DNA from: Chrysophaeum taylorii
Lineage: Eukaryota > Sar > Pelagophyceae > Pelagomonadales > Pelagomonadaceae
Direction of reading: 5' to 3'
NCBI GenBank assembly: GCA_029834535.1
Contig: JAQMWT010000391.1
Span: forward strand, 248,001-312,000
Length of the DNA stretch: 64,000 nt
Below the pieces are notes generated by a model. It worked only from the letters and a program-made list of their open reading frames with translations, ran no database searches and was not told the DNA's origin. The stretch's first letter is position 1; the number at the start of each line of letters is the position of its first letter. Of the stretch, positions 39,604-48,331 are shown piece by piece. Both the position numbers and the translations under genes were made by a program.

Positions 39604-41632
39604 GGCCGCATCTTTGTCTGACTCGCCCTCTCGTCATCTTAATACTTCGCGCAATACCTTGCTGGGAATCACAGCATATCCGCGGTCGGCAACTTCACAT
39701 CGCCAAGTAGTTTCGAAGTCGCTATAGCTCTCGAGCTCAATGGCCGGCCCGGGTTCAACGACGTTTCCTCGCCACATTCGCTTCTCCCCTTCTCAAGTTA
39801 CGTGCTCACGTGGTCAAGCCCTATCGAAACGCACGGAGCAAGAATAGACTGCCTGCTCTAGGTAGCTAGATTTGTATTTTAGCGCGGATAGCCCTCTCTG
39901 TAGTAAAGAAGCTTACTTTTGCCTGCCAACCTGGGGGACTTGCTTGGCCCGGGACTTTCTATTTGCGCGTCAAAACCCAACCCCACCGAGCGAACTCGTA
40001 AGACACATACAAGTTTGACACGGGTGCTCGTTTCTTCGCGTGTACGTAAGTTAATATTTTCACTCGTGCGCACCACAAAGTGCACGTTCGGGTCGCCTAT
40101 AGCCAAAAAAAGACTGTATATATAGAGCGCCAGCGGCTGACATGATAATAGTCGGAATCTAGGAGATACCCACGATCGCGAGCATGATGTGTGATCCTAT
40201 GACGGCTAGACCACAGCCTTGCCGTCGTCGCTGGAACTTCCAACGTCATGAAACAACGAATGCGCAAGGAGAGCACATTTTTGTATTTTGAGGGGCGACT
40301 TATGGAGATAGATAACCCCTCAGCTGATCAGACACGTTCTGAACCACTGCCTTTAAAGAGGAGCGACTTGACCAGGCCACTTGCTGATATACATTTTGTG
40401 GTTGCAATAGCCTACGGTCGTCGAATGAAGGGTAAACTAAGGTGCCCGCGTACCTCCGGGGTTTCGTTCGAGATACCGTTGGTGACCCGCGTCGGCCGCG
40501 AAGAATGGCCCAGCTTTACGGACGACCGTCACCACTCGGTTCTTGCGGAACCGGTGGCCTTTCTTGTCCATTGCTGCCTGCAATTCAGAGATGGTAACTT
40601 CCGCGATTCGTCGCTGTCTTTCTTCGGTCACAAAAATCGTCGAGGCATACTGGGTACCGTGGTCGTTCCCCTGGCGGTCCTTTGTTGTCGAGTCCTAAGA
40701 GCAGCTGCGAGTGTGGTCTCACATGATGCGAACGCTCACGTGGAATGAGAAGAAGAACCTTAGCATTTCCGCAAACATTTTGTTGGGACCTTGGAACTGG
40801 ATTTTGCACACCTCGACGTGGCCAGTGTCACCATTGCAAACTTGGTTGTACGTCGGGTTTTTTACGCGACCGCCCATGAATCCGACCTCCGTTGCGACTA
40901 TCTTGCCATGCTCGAACACGTGTCGTCGAAAGAACTTCTCGGTGCCCCTGACAAATCTATGTGTGATTCCACCGCCAACAGAGTGCAGCCGACCAGAAAC
41001 ACCCCGCGCCCAGGTACGTGATGTGAACCGACTCGGCGGGATCAGGAGGTGTCAAATCGCGGGCCGGTTTCGTCGACAGCTTGGCCAACACTTTGCCCAT
41101 GGAGATGTTCTGCACCTCGAAAGCTCGCGAGTTACCACCGCTCGCGCCGGCCAGTTGCTGGGAAGAGTACTATCGTTGCAAAAACAACACCGAAATTATT
41201 CCGTTCAATATGATGAAACTGCGGCCAGTGTTCCCTGGTCTGTGGGATCACAAACCACAATTATACACGCACCGCCGCAAAAGTTTCGTGCGGTTATTAT
41301 TACAGCTTGTCCACAAGACAGGACATGACACGACAGGAGGGCAAGCGGCACAATGGGGTCAAGAAGATCCACACCAAGTCTAAGAGGGAGATCGTGGGGC
41401 CCGCTGCGGCACAGTTCCGCCGACGAGAACGGACAGGGGCGATTGTCGCCCGGATGAATGGCACGCAGAGGAGCATGGGCAGCACGCGGGACGCATCGAG
41501 TAGGAGGAACAATCACACAATAGCCGGCCGTGGTGGTGGCTCGTTCACGAATACAACGTCCGAATTGTCCAGTGTCCTGGGAGCGAGCGAAGCGAACCAA
41601 ACAGCGAGTGGTGCTGGTTCTTTCTTTTTCTC
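39604..41632. other. 2-kb region with unresolved, probably transposon-derived frames
   Basis: From 39604 to about 40200 I see nothing. Between about 40250 and 41380 several frames on both strands are open but short. The minus strand near 40437-40700 (TEERQRRIAEVTISELQAAM) weakly recalls the spacing in mariner-type transposases before the second catalytic Asp, but no DDE/DDD signature can be confirmed. A decayed DNA transposon is possible, and a host gene seems unlikely. Confidence 0.3.
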
Positions 41633-42589
41633 TCACGCGCGCAGGCGCATTGTGATGAGTGGTCGAGTGACAGAAGAGCGCACGCCCGATGTCGGGCGAA
41701 AAGGTTTGCGGTCTTTGAGGTTGTGTGGAATCTCCTTGAACGCTTCTTTATCGGGTTGTCGTCGAAGCGGGAGGACGGCGAGGCGACGCTCGCGGTCGTC
41801 GAACTGCTCGGGCACACTCTCCGGGAAGGGGCTGATCGTGCCGCTGTAGCCAGTCTTATTCGGGCTGGTTGGGCGGAAGATCTTTCGCCCTGAAGAAGCC
41901 CGTTGGCCGCGGCTGTCTTCTTGCTTTGGAAGGACGCTATAGCAAGGTTGGGAATTGGCGCGGATGTTCGGATCGAAGAGGTCCGACCTTCTAGTGACGG
42001 ACGAAAAGGGCCTCCTCTGGCCGACTCCATCGCGGTGAATCTTGTGCTCGACCTTGAGCATCTTGGTGTAGGCGTCGTAGTCGCTGCTGACGTACTCGAT
42101 GTTTTGGCCGCCGATGAGCGTCCCCGAAACGCCGGCTCCGCCGCGCTTGGGTGGCACGATCTGAATGTTGCGTCGCGAAGTGGCGTCGACGTCGATTTTT
42201 TTCTTCGGGCCTTGTGCCTTGTTGTTCGGCAAATACTCGATCCGTCCGGCGAACGTGCCCGCCGAGTCGCCGGGCGTCGACGAGCGCTTGGTCGGCGACG
42301 CGTACGCAAAGCCGTTGGGCGTGCGAAACTTGCGGCAGCCCGCCTGTCGGCTCTTGGCGAGGACTTTGTAGGTGTCCTGGTACGGGTCCTTGCCCTGGAG
42401 GTGCGAGGGCGTGTAATTGAGCGGCCCGTACCCGACTGTGTTGGCCGTTTGTCCTTTTTTTGGGGGCGCCGTCTGGAACTGGGGAGTCCCTTTGGCGCAC
42501 CCGTGTTGGTAAGGGTTGCGCGGGGGGTCGAGGTACGGATCTCCGAGGCAGTTGAAGTCGGGTTTGGAGAACAAGTAGTCCATCGCCAT
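41633..42589 (-). CDS. CFAP96: CFAP96 (C4orf47/UPF0602) homologue, axoneme-associated protein
   Basis: The 318-residue frame reads like the CFAP96 family throughout: MDYLFSKPDFNCLGDPY at the start (family F-x-E-x-x-x-I-x-x-G-D-x-Y), GKDPYQDTYKVLAKSRQAGCRKFRTPNG, SSDYDAYTKMLKVEHKIHRD, PFSSVTRRSDLFDPN, and KIFRPTSPNKTGYSGTISPFPE near the end. These short Pro/Gly-rich proteins associate with ciliary microtubules and centrosomes. It agrees with rotatin in pointing to a flagellate. I start at the ATG at 42589; the frame stays open upstream only because it runs into the Helitron end 65 bp away. Disordered composition makes domain limits hard to define. Confidence 0.8.
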   Translation of the reverse strand: MAMDYLFSKPDFNCLGDPYLDPPRNPYQHGCAKGTPQFQTAPPKKGQTANTVGYGPLNYTPSHLQGKDPYQDTYKVLAKSRQAGCRKFRTPNGFAYASPTKRSSTPGDSAGTFAGRIEYLPNNKAQGPKKKIDVDATSRRNIQIVPPKRGGAGVSGTLIGGQNIEYVSSDYDAYTKMLKVEHKIHRDGVGQRRPFSSVTRRSDLFDPNIRANSQPCYSVLPKQEDSRGQRASSGRKIFRPTSPNKTGYSGTISPFPESVPEQFDDRERRLAVLPLRRQPDKEAFKEIPHNLKDRKPFRPTSGVRSSVTRPLITMRLRA

Positions 42590-42662
42590 GCTGCGCGATT
42601 TCGTCAAGATACGTAACGAATAGCTTTTCTTGGTAGGATTGGGTTTAGGAGTAAACAAGTGC

Positions 42663-43010
42663 AGGCCAGTAAGTTCACCTAGTCCCAATCTCTAACCCCA
42701 GTAAGTTCACCTCGTCCCGTTACGTTCACCTGGTCAGTAAGTTCACCTAGTCCCAATCTCTAACCCCAGTAAGTTCGGCGTAAACCCACTCGTGCTCACA
42801 CCCACTCACCCCACTGCTCGTCGCTCTCACCCCCGCCAATCCAAGCTGCTTTGATCCGCACGCGCCGCCAACCCTTGAGTTTACTCTAAAAACCCCAGTA
42901 AGTTCACCTGGTCCCAGTAAGTTCACCTGGTCACTCAGCTCACCTAGTCCCAATGTCCAACCCCAGTAATTTCACCTGGTCCCAGTAAGTTCACCTACAG
43001 TGCGCGTGTA
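42663..43010 (-). repeat. Helitron subterminal minisatellite, copy A
   Basis: About eight degenerate copies of GGTGAACTTACTGGGACCA (minus-strand sense) are interleaved with GGGGTTGGAGATTGGGACTA spacers and a 110-bp unique insert. The array directly precedes the CFAP96 start and matches the array at 54303-54570. Confidence 0.85.
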
Positions 43011-43653
43011 GACGCCGGGAGGGGGCTTATCGGTATTGCGCAGCACGTGTGGGGTAGGGTGGAGTCGTCGACTCAGAAGAGCATATCCTCGGGGTTGCCG
43101 ATCGACAGAGAGCCACGTAGAGCTGGACGTGACAGAAGACGGGCTTGGGCGAGAGGACGCCGACCTCGCGGGGCGTCTGGCCCTGGCTCTCGTTGATCGT
43201 TTGGCGTCGGCGGGCCTTAAGGGATACAGGTTGGAGGAGCCTCGGTGACACGACACGATCGATCATGTATCTGGTACCGTTGCAGTGGCCGTGCGACGGG
43301 TCGAGGTTGCGAAGACTTTAAGCTCGCGATCAAAGTCAGCATGCCGTTGGTTGTCAGGGAGTTGAAAACTCGACTGTTAAGAGCAAGGCGTTGGCTTCCG
43401 ACCCAACCTAGTCGGCCGAAAAGAACTCCGACGCCTCGTCTCCGGGAAAAAAAGGCCGCGGTCATGCGCGCGTTGTCAGCATCGACAACATCGTTTCGAC
43501 GGGGCGTGAGAATGGCGCGCTGAAAGAGCCGCCGCGGGTCGTGGAAACAGTCTGCGAGGTCGCCGTAGACGGCTTGGAGGATCAATGCCTGCCTGGCTCG
43601 CGGGCTTACCTGATCCTTACCCTAAATCGGGAGACAGACAGACAGACAAACAG

Positions 43654-44096
43654 CGCGGCGTGCCACGCTCTCGCCCAAACATGCGCAGAGCGCATCGCTG
43701 CGCGAACCTGGGTGGCAAGCGGCTGCGCCAACTTCACAGAGGCAAAGGCGGCCCAAACTCGCCGCATCTACCGTGAGTGGGGGGTCGCCAACGCATTAGG
43801 CCGGGCTCGCTGTGCCCTCACCGCCCTCACCCATGTCGCCGCCTCGGGGAACCCCACCCAGGCCGCCCGATCCCAGCAGGACGTCACCCTTCGTCGCACA
43901 TACGTCCGGCGGCAGCATGCGTACGACCTACGGGCGGGGCCCGTCCTCTCTTCGCCTGCCCCACGCCTCGGCGATGACCCCGACTAGGTCCCGCGTACTT
44001 ATCTCCGCCCGTCAGGCACATCCCTCAGACCCCACAAACCCACCCACATCCTTCATGCTCCCCCCACACACCCCCCTCTTAGCAGTCGACATTTAA
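43654..44096 (+). mobile_element. RT-element 3' fragment nested in Helitron copy A
   Basis: This 443-bp segment is absent from Helitron copy B and is flanked on both sides by AGACAGACAAACAG (43640-43653 and 44097-44110), a likely 14-bp target-site duplication, though it lies in a simple repeat. It shares a CALTAL-THVAASG-PTQ coding trace with the larger element at 33780-37205 and ends in CTCTTAGCAGTCGACATTT. It is a 5'-truncated copy, as expected from non-LTR retrotransposition. Confidence 0.65.
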
Positions 44097-44344
44097 AGAC
44101 AGACAAACAGACAGACAAACATCTGTCGATTAGTAGTAAGGACTCAAAAAAGCTTAAAGGACGGAGGAGTCGAATGCGTTGATTAAAGCCGCTTAGATTA
44201 TTGGCGGGGTGGAGCGCAAAGGGTTAGTGATTGGTGCGTAGTCTTAGAATTTGAAATCAAGGGGTAAGGCTTGCTCTAAGGGTAATAAGTAAGGGCATGA
44301 CGGATGTAGCAAAAAAGACCAAAGGGATGCTGTATTGTCTTTAA

Positions 44345-44508
44345 ATGTCGACTGCTAAGAGGGGGGTGTGTGTGGGGAGCATGAAGGATGTGGGTCGGTT
44401 TGTGGGGTATGAGGGATGTGCCCGAGGGGCGGAGATAAGTACGCGGGACCTAGTCGGGGACATCGCCGAGTCGTGGGGCAGGCGAAGAGAGGACGGGCCC
44501 CGCCCGTC
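44345..44508 (-). mobile_element. Second short RT-element 3' fragment
   Basis: The minus strand repeats the last 165 bp of the nested copy at 43654-44096, including TAAGTACGCGGGACCTAGTC (44430-44449 on the plus strand) and the terminal CTTAGCAGTCGACATTTAAA. The two copies face each other 240 bp apart. Homology stops at about 44508, so this copy is strongly truncated. Confidence 0.65.
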
Positions 44509-44649
44509 CCCTCGACAAGACGGTGGCGGGAGGTCTTAGGGGTAAACTCAAAGGTTGAGGGTAGAGCAGGCGCTGATAAAGCAGGTCAGATTGGCGGGGA
44601 TCGGAGCGTCGAGCGGTAAGGAGAGCTGATTGTAGAGGACGACGCCGTA

Positions 44650-44904
44650 GGGTCGGATAAGAAAGTTCGTACGAGCCGTTAACTATGTCTCAGTTTGTAC
44701 TAAGACATACTCAACGGATCGCTGAGCTATGTTCATTTGTACTCAAGCAGTATGTGCCGCCACGCCGCGAGATCGTCGCGATGGAATTAGTCCCCATAGT
44801 GAAGTCGGCATCCTTTCGTCCCCTCACGCAAAAAAAGGAAAAAGCCCACGCGTTGTAGGACCCGTCGTTGCGGCGCGGGCTAGTCTCGTTTTCTTATCCG
44901 ACCC
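44650..44904. mobile_element. Non-autonomous TIR element (MITE), TA-flanked
   Basis: GGGTCGGATAAGAAA at 44650-44664 is repeated as its exact reverse complement at 44890-44904, and TA dinucleotides flank both ends (44648-44649 and 44905-44906). The 255-bp interior has no coding capacity. A TA duplication and short perfect terminal inverted repeats are the pattern of Tc1/mariner-type MITEs. The intact ends suggest it is not very old. Confidence 0.75.
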
Positions 44905-45123
44905 TATTAATAATTGTCCGAGAAACCTACATTTGGGATTTTACAGCATTGTAGGCTGAACGTCAATTAAGCGAAACGCGGCATGTATTGTTAGATTTAG
45001 GCGGAGGTTTGGGGGGAGTGTTAGGGGATACTGTGAATGACGTCATCCATCCTCCATCCTCGGACCCTAACGACGGCTGAGAGTGCAAGGAAGGACGTTA
45101 AGGGTAAGAGTGATGAAGGCACT

Positions 45124-47010
45124 ATGAGCAAAGCCCTCGAAGATGACAGAGACGACGACGACAAAGACGCGCCCCAGAGCCCGGGACGATTTAGCGAGAG
45201 CGGCGACGGCAACAATGACGGGGACACCGCCACCGACTTGGATGCGGCGACCAACAACAAAACCGTCGAGGGGGGCGACGAGGAGGAGAAGAAGAAGAAG
45301 AAGAAGGAGACCATAACGAGAAAGACAACAAAGGCTGCGCCGGCGGCGCCTCAAATGGAACCGCGCGCACGGATTCCGGCGCCGCCAGGAAATATGATCG
45401 TGCTCACTCAGTTCGCAGGCCGCAGCATTGTTAAAAGCTATCGAGGGGAAGTGGATGGGCATCGCGTCGCGAACGATTTCGCGCGAAGGTCTCGACGTGG
45501 ACACGGTGCTCACCCCCGACGGCGAGACCGGCGTGCACGCGCGTTCGTGTGCCGGCGTCCCCTAAAGCACCGCGCAGGTGTGCATCCGGTTCCAGGGCGA
45601 CCGCGAGGACCCGTACTACGAACCAGTGCTGCGGTGCCTGCTCCGACACGGCGCTAGCCCTAACGTCAAGACGATGCGCGGCGCCACGCCAGCTCACTGC
45701 GCGGTAGGGGACATAGTTATTTTTTTTGCGTTGTTGTTGTTGTTGTTGTTGTCAAGGGTACTCTTCAGGCGAGCTACAATCTGACATCCGTCCTGAGCTT
45801 GCTCCACGAGTTTGGCGCCGACGTGGACGTCGAAGATAGAGAGGGCTACGCGCCGGCGCACATCTGCGCCGGGTGGGGCAAAACCGAGGCGCTCGAGTGG
45901 CTCCTCACCAAGGGGGGCGTCGGCGTGGAACGCGAGCACACCAACGGCATGTCGCTGGCGATGTTCGCCGCGACGGCCGGCCACCTCGACACGCTCAAAT
46001 GCCTCAAGACGCTCGGCGCCAACCTCCGCAAGCCGTGCCGAATAGAACACGAGCTCATCCGGGGGCAACGCGTCATGGCCTCGGTGATGGCTATGGCGTT
46101 GTACGAGGGTCGCAACGACATCGCCGACTGGCTGGTGGCCGAGTGCGACATCGGCAAGCACGAGTCGGAGATCGTCGTGTGCTATTCGCCCGAGGACGAG
46201 GAGGCGGCCCTCGAGCGCGAGAGGTTGCTGTTCGACGCGCCCGACGAATCCACCTACTCGTCGTTCGGGTTTGCGGACGACGAAGAGGGCACGCCCGAAA
46301 CCAAGGGCAAGTGGCCCGAGCCGCCGCGGAGTCCGCGCGTGGCCGCGGCGTGGCGCGACTTGGACGAAAACGACGTCGTCGCCGACTGGCGAGAAGACAA
46401 CTTTCCGGAGAAGATGCCGCCGCCGCCGCCGCCGCCGAGGCACGATTCCGACGAGCCGCCCCATCACGATTACCCCTCGCCCGGCGGGGGCTTGGTCGAC
46501 CGCGAAGACGCGAGTGAGGACGAGGATTCCGCTGCCGAGCGCGGCGCGTCGCCGCCGCGGCGCTACGTTCCGCGCGTCGACGACACCATTTCCGACGACA
46601 AACCTGACGCCGCCTCCAAGCCGCCCGACCTCAGCTTGCCGCGCCGCATGCACCAGGTCTTTTCGCGCGTCGACTACGTGGGCCGCGACGACCTGCACGG
46701 CATGGCCGACACCGCGCAAGTGCGGGAGCCCGACGCGAGCTTGTTGAGCGCGACACACCCCGCACTCTCCAGGGTTGACTACGTTGCTCGTGACGACGAC
46801 CTCGATTCTCTCGACGACGTAGTCGACGACGACGACGACGACGAGCCCGCGGATGACTCCTCAGCGGCCAACACCACGGACGTACCGTGCCCGCCGCCTC
46901 CCAGTTCTCCGGTGGGAGACGCCGTCGTGCTGCCCGATGGCGAGGCGACGCCCATGGTGGAAGCGCCGGCGCCCGCCGTGCCCCCTGACCAGGACGATAC
47001 TATCACGTGA
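45124..47010 (+). CDS. Ankyrin-repeat protein with acidic disordered tail (multi-exon)
   Basis: Two introns are well supported: 45533-45577 (45 nt, GTGCAC...CGCGCAG) and 45704-45768 (65 nt, with a long TTG tract). They join DGETG to VCIRFQGDREDPYYEPVLRC and TPAHCA to ASYNLTSVLSLL. The product has about four ankyrin repeats (VLRCLLRHGASPNVKTMRGATPAHCA; LLHEFGADVDVEDREGYAPAHICA; EWLLTKGG...HTNGMSLAMFAATAG; LDTLKCLKTLGAN), then an acidic Pro/Asp-rich tail to residue ~590. The N-terminal Lys/Glu-rich region (from the ATG at 45124 or 45037) reaches the ankyrin frame only if about 19 nt near 45400-45418 are removed; otherwise translation may start at the ATG near 45453. AATAAA-type signals follow the stop. 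The function is unknown; protein binding is likely. Confidence 0.7.
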
Positions 47011-47143
47011 TGCTTGCTTCTATTGAGGGCTGTTGTAATAAATAATAAATAAATAACCCTCCCGCGAGCGCGCCCCCTTTGTTCTCATTCCCGAACCCTC
47101 TTCCGCTCCCTTAGGGTTGACCTCCCAACCCTCCCGAGAAGAG

Positions 47144-47701
47144 ATGATGCTGATGCTGATGCTGGCGGTCGCCGCTGGCTTGCAAATCGCGTGGAGGCCG
47201 GGACAGGGGGGGCATCGACGAGGGGTGGCCGTAGAGATGGCGAAGAAAGGGAGGTTGAAGGAGCTGCGCGAGGCGTCGCGCGGAAAGAAAAATAAGAACC
47301 GGAAGAATCTCGTACGTGTACCCGGGATCAGTGCGCCGGCAGACGGCAAGCTGAAGGGCTGGGAGCTCGGAAACGAAAAGCGCGTGCGTCTGACCGCAGC
47401 GCGCGTAGGCCATAAGCTATACGCGATGGAGTCTTCGTGCAGCCGGTGCGGATGGGAGCTCGAAAAGGGATCCATCGTGGACGGATCCTCCGTTGCCTGC
47501 GCCCTCTGCGGCCAGTCCTACGCCCTCGCGACGGGGAAGCCGGGTGCGGTCGTCAACGAAAAAGGCTGGCTTGCCAATCTCGCTCGCAACGCCCCCACAA
47601 CCAAGCCAGCGACGACGGCGAGGACGGTAAGCGCCGCCCTCCAGGGCGACGAAGTGTGGCTTGACATTTCTGGTTCCTCCCTTGCGCAGGACCTTGCGTG
47701 A
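47144..47701 (+). CDS. Plastid Rieske-like protein with four cysteines (PSB33/TEF5-like)
   Basis: The frame from the ATG at 47144 has a Met/Leu-rich signal ending LQIAWRPG, resembling a complex-plastid targeting junction with Trp at +1 and Pro at +3, then a basic transit-like region. The folded part is YAMESSCSRCGWELEKGSI followed by VACALCGQSYALATGKPG, with the layout of a Rieske fold (two metal loops, the second ending in S/T-Y-x-L-x-T-G). Each loop has C-x2-C instead of C-x-H and C-x2-H, so a Rieske [2Fe-2S] cluster is unlikely; zinc or another centre is possible. Plant PSB33/TEF5, a photosystem II stability factor, is similarly atypical. That assignment is an inference. Confidence 0.68.
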   Translation: MMLMLMLAVAAGLQIAWRPGQGGHRRGVAVEMAKKGRLKELREASRGKKNKNRKNLVRVPGISAPADGKLKGWELGNEKRVRLTAARVGHKLYAMESSCSRCGWELEKGSIVDGSSVACALCGQSYALATGKPGAVVNEKGWLANLARNAPTTKPATTARTVSAALQGDEVWLDISGSSLAQDLA

Positions 47702-48331
47702 TCCATTAATTATTACTGCGGCCTCGTCGACGAGGACGCGTGTTCCTTTTTTTGCAAGAGGAGGCGCGCCGCGCCGTGTGGTTACGAAAGGCTCGGAATC
47801 ACGCCGGGAGGGAGGGAAATTATGCGAACAACGACGCCGCGATGCGTTGGCCCGCGACGCGGGCAACGGTCGTCGTCGTCGAGCTGGTGTTTGGGCCATG
47901 CTGCGCCAAGAAACGAAACAAAAGTGTCTTTTATAGAGGTCATCATCACCAATGCGGCGGTCCCTGCGACGAGAAAAAATCGGCAGCTGATGGACATCCT
48001 CGCCGCTCGACGAGGACACTGCAGAAAAGACGACGCTCAAATGCCGTCGAGCCGGAATTCGCGAGCTCAAATGCCGTCGAGCCGGAATTCGCGCAGCGAC
48101 GCGTCCCGATCACACTCCCTCCTCGTGCCGGCGACGTCCGCAGGCTTGATACTCCCACTCGAGCGCGTCGACGATGAGGAGAACGTCGTTCGGCGCCCCT
48201 TCCCCATTCCAGAAAAAAAAGACGGGTCCGCAGGTACGACTGGATGGACTCGCTTCCGCGCAGGAAGGAAGGAAGGAAGGAAGGAATCGCGCGGCGGCGG
48301 CGGCGGCGGCGGCGGCTCATTAAAAGCCACC
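47702..48331. other. Intergenic region with tandem repeats
   Basis: The 630-bp interval contains a 30-bp duplication (48035-48094), an (AAGG)n tract at about 48261-48285 and a (GGC)n tract at about 48291-48315. The open frames here are short, overlap on both strands and depend on the repeats. I see no gene. Confidence 0.5.
48035..48094. repeat. 30-bp tandem duplication
   Basis: Two identical units (48035-48064 and 48065-48094) begin GCTCAAATGCCG and end GGAATTCGCG plus one base. Because 30 is divisible by three, the open frame across it is preserved, but no coding function is apparent. Confidence 0.85.

Larger units (their letters stand above)
42654..44137 (-). mobile_element. Helitron remnant, copy A (5'-truncated, with nested insertion)
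   Basis: Minus-strand frames at 43217-43585 and 43027-43266 encode the end of a Helitron/Pif1-type helicase: FHDPRRLFQRAILTPRRNDV, then INESQGQTPREVGV and VFCHVQLYVAL (motif VI region). The helicase is split between frames, so it is inactive. Downstream are 350 bp of degenerate AGTAAGTTCACCTGGTCCC repeats ending at ...GGCCTGCACTTGTT. The same sequence from helicase to terminus is present in opposite orientation at 53590-54580, which defines both ends. A 443-bp retroelement fragment (43654-44096) is inserted in the (CTGT)n tract. The terminus lacks a canonical CTRR end, so the Helitron call rests on the protein. Confidence 0.75.

Noticed and set aside
42590-42688. N-terminal extension MGLGELTGLHLF of the CFAP96 frame
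   Set aside because: These codons come from the Helitron repeat array and flank, not from the conserved family start.
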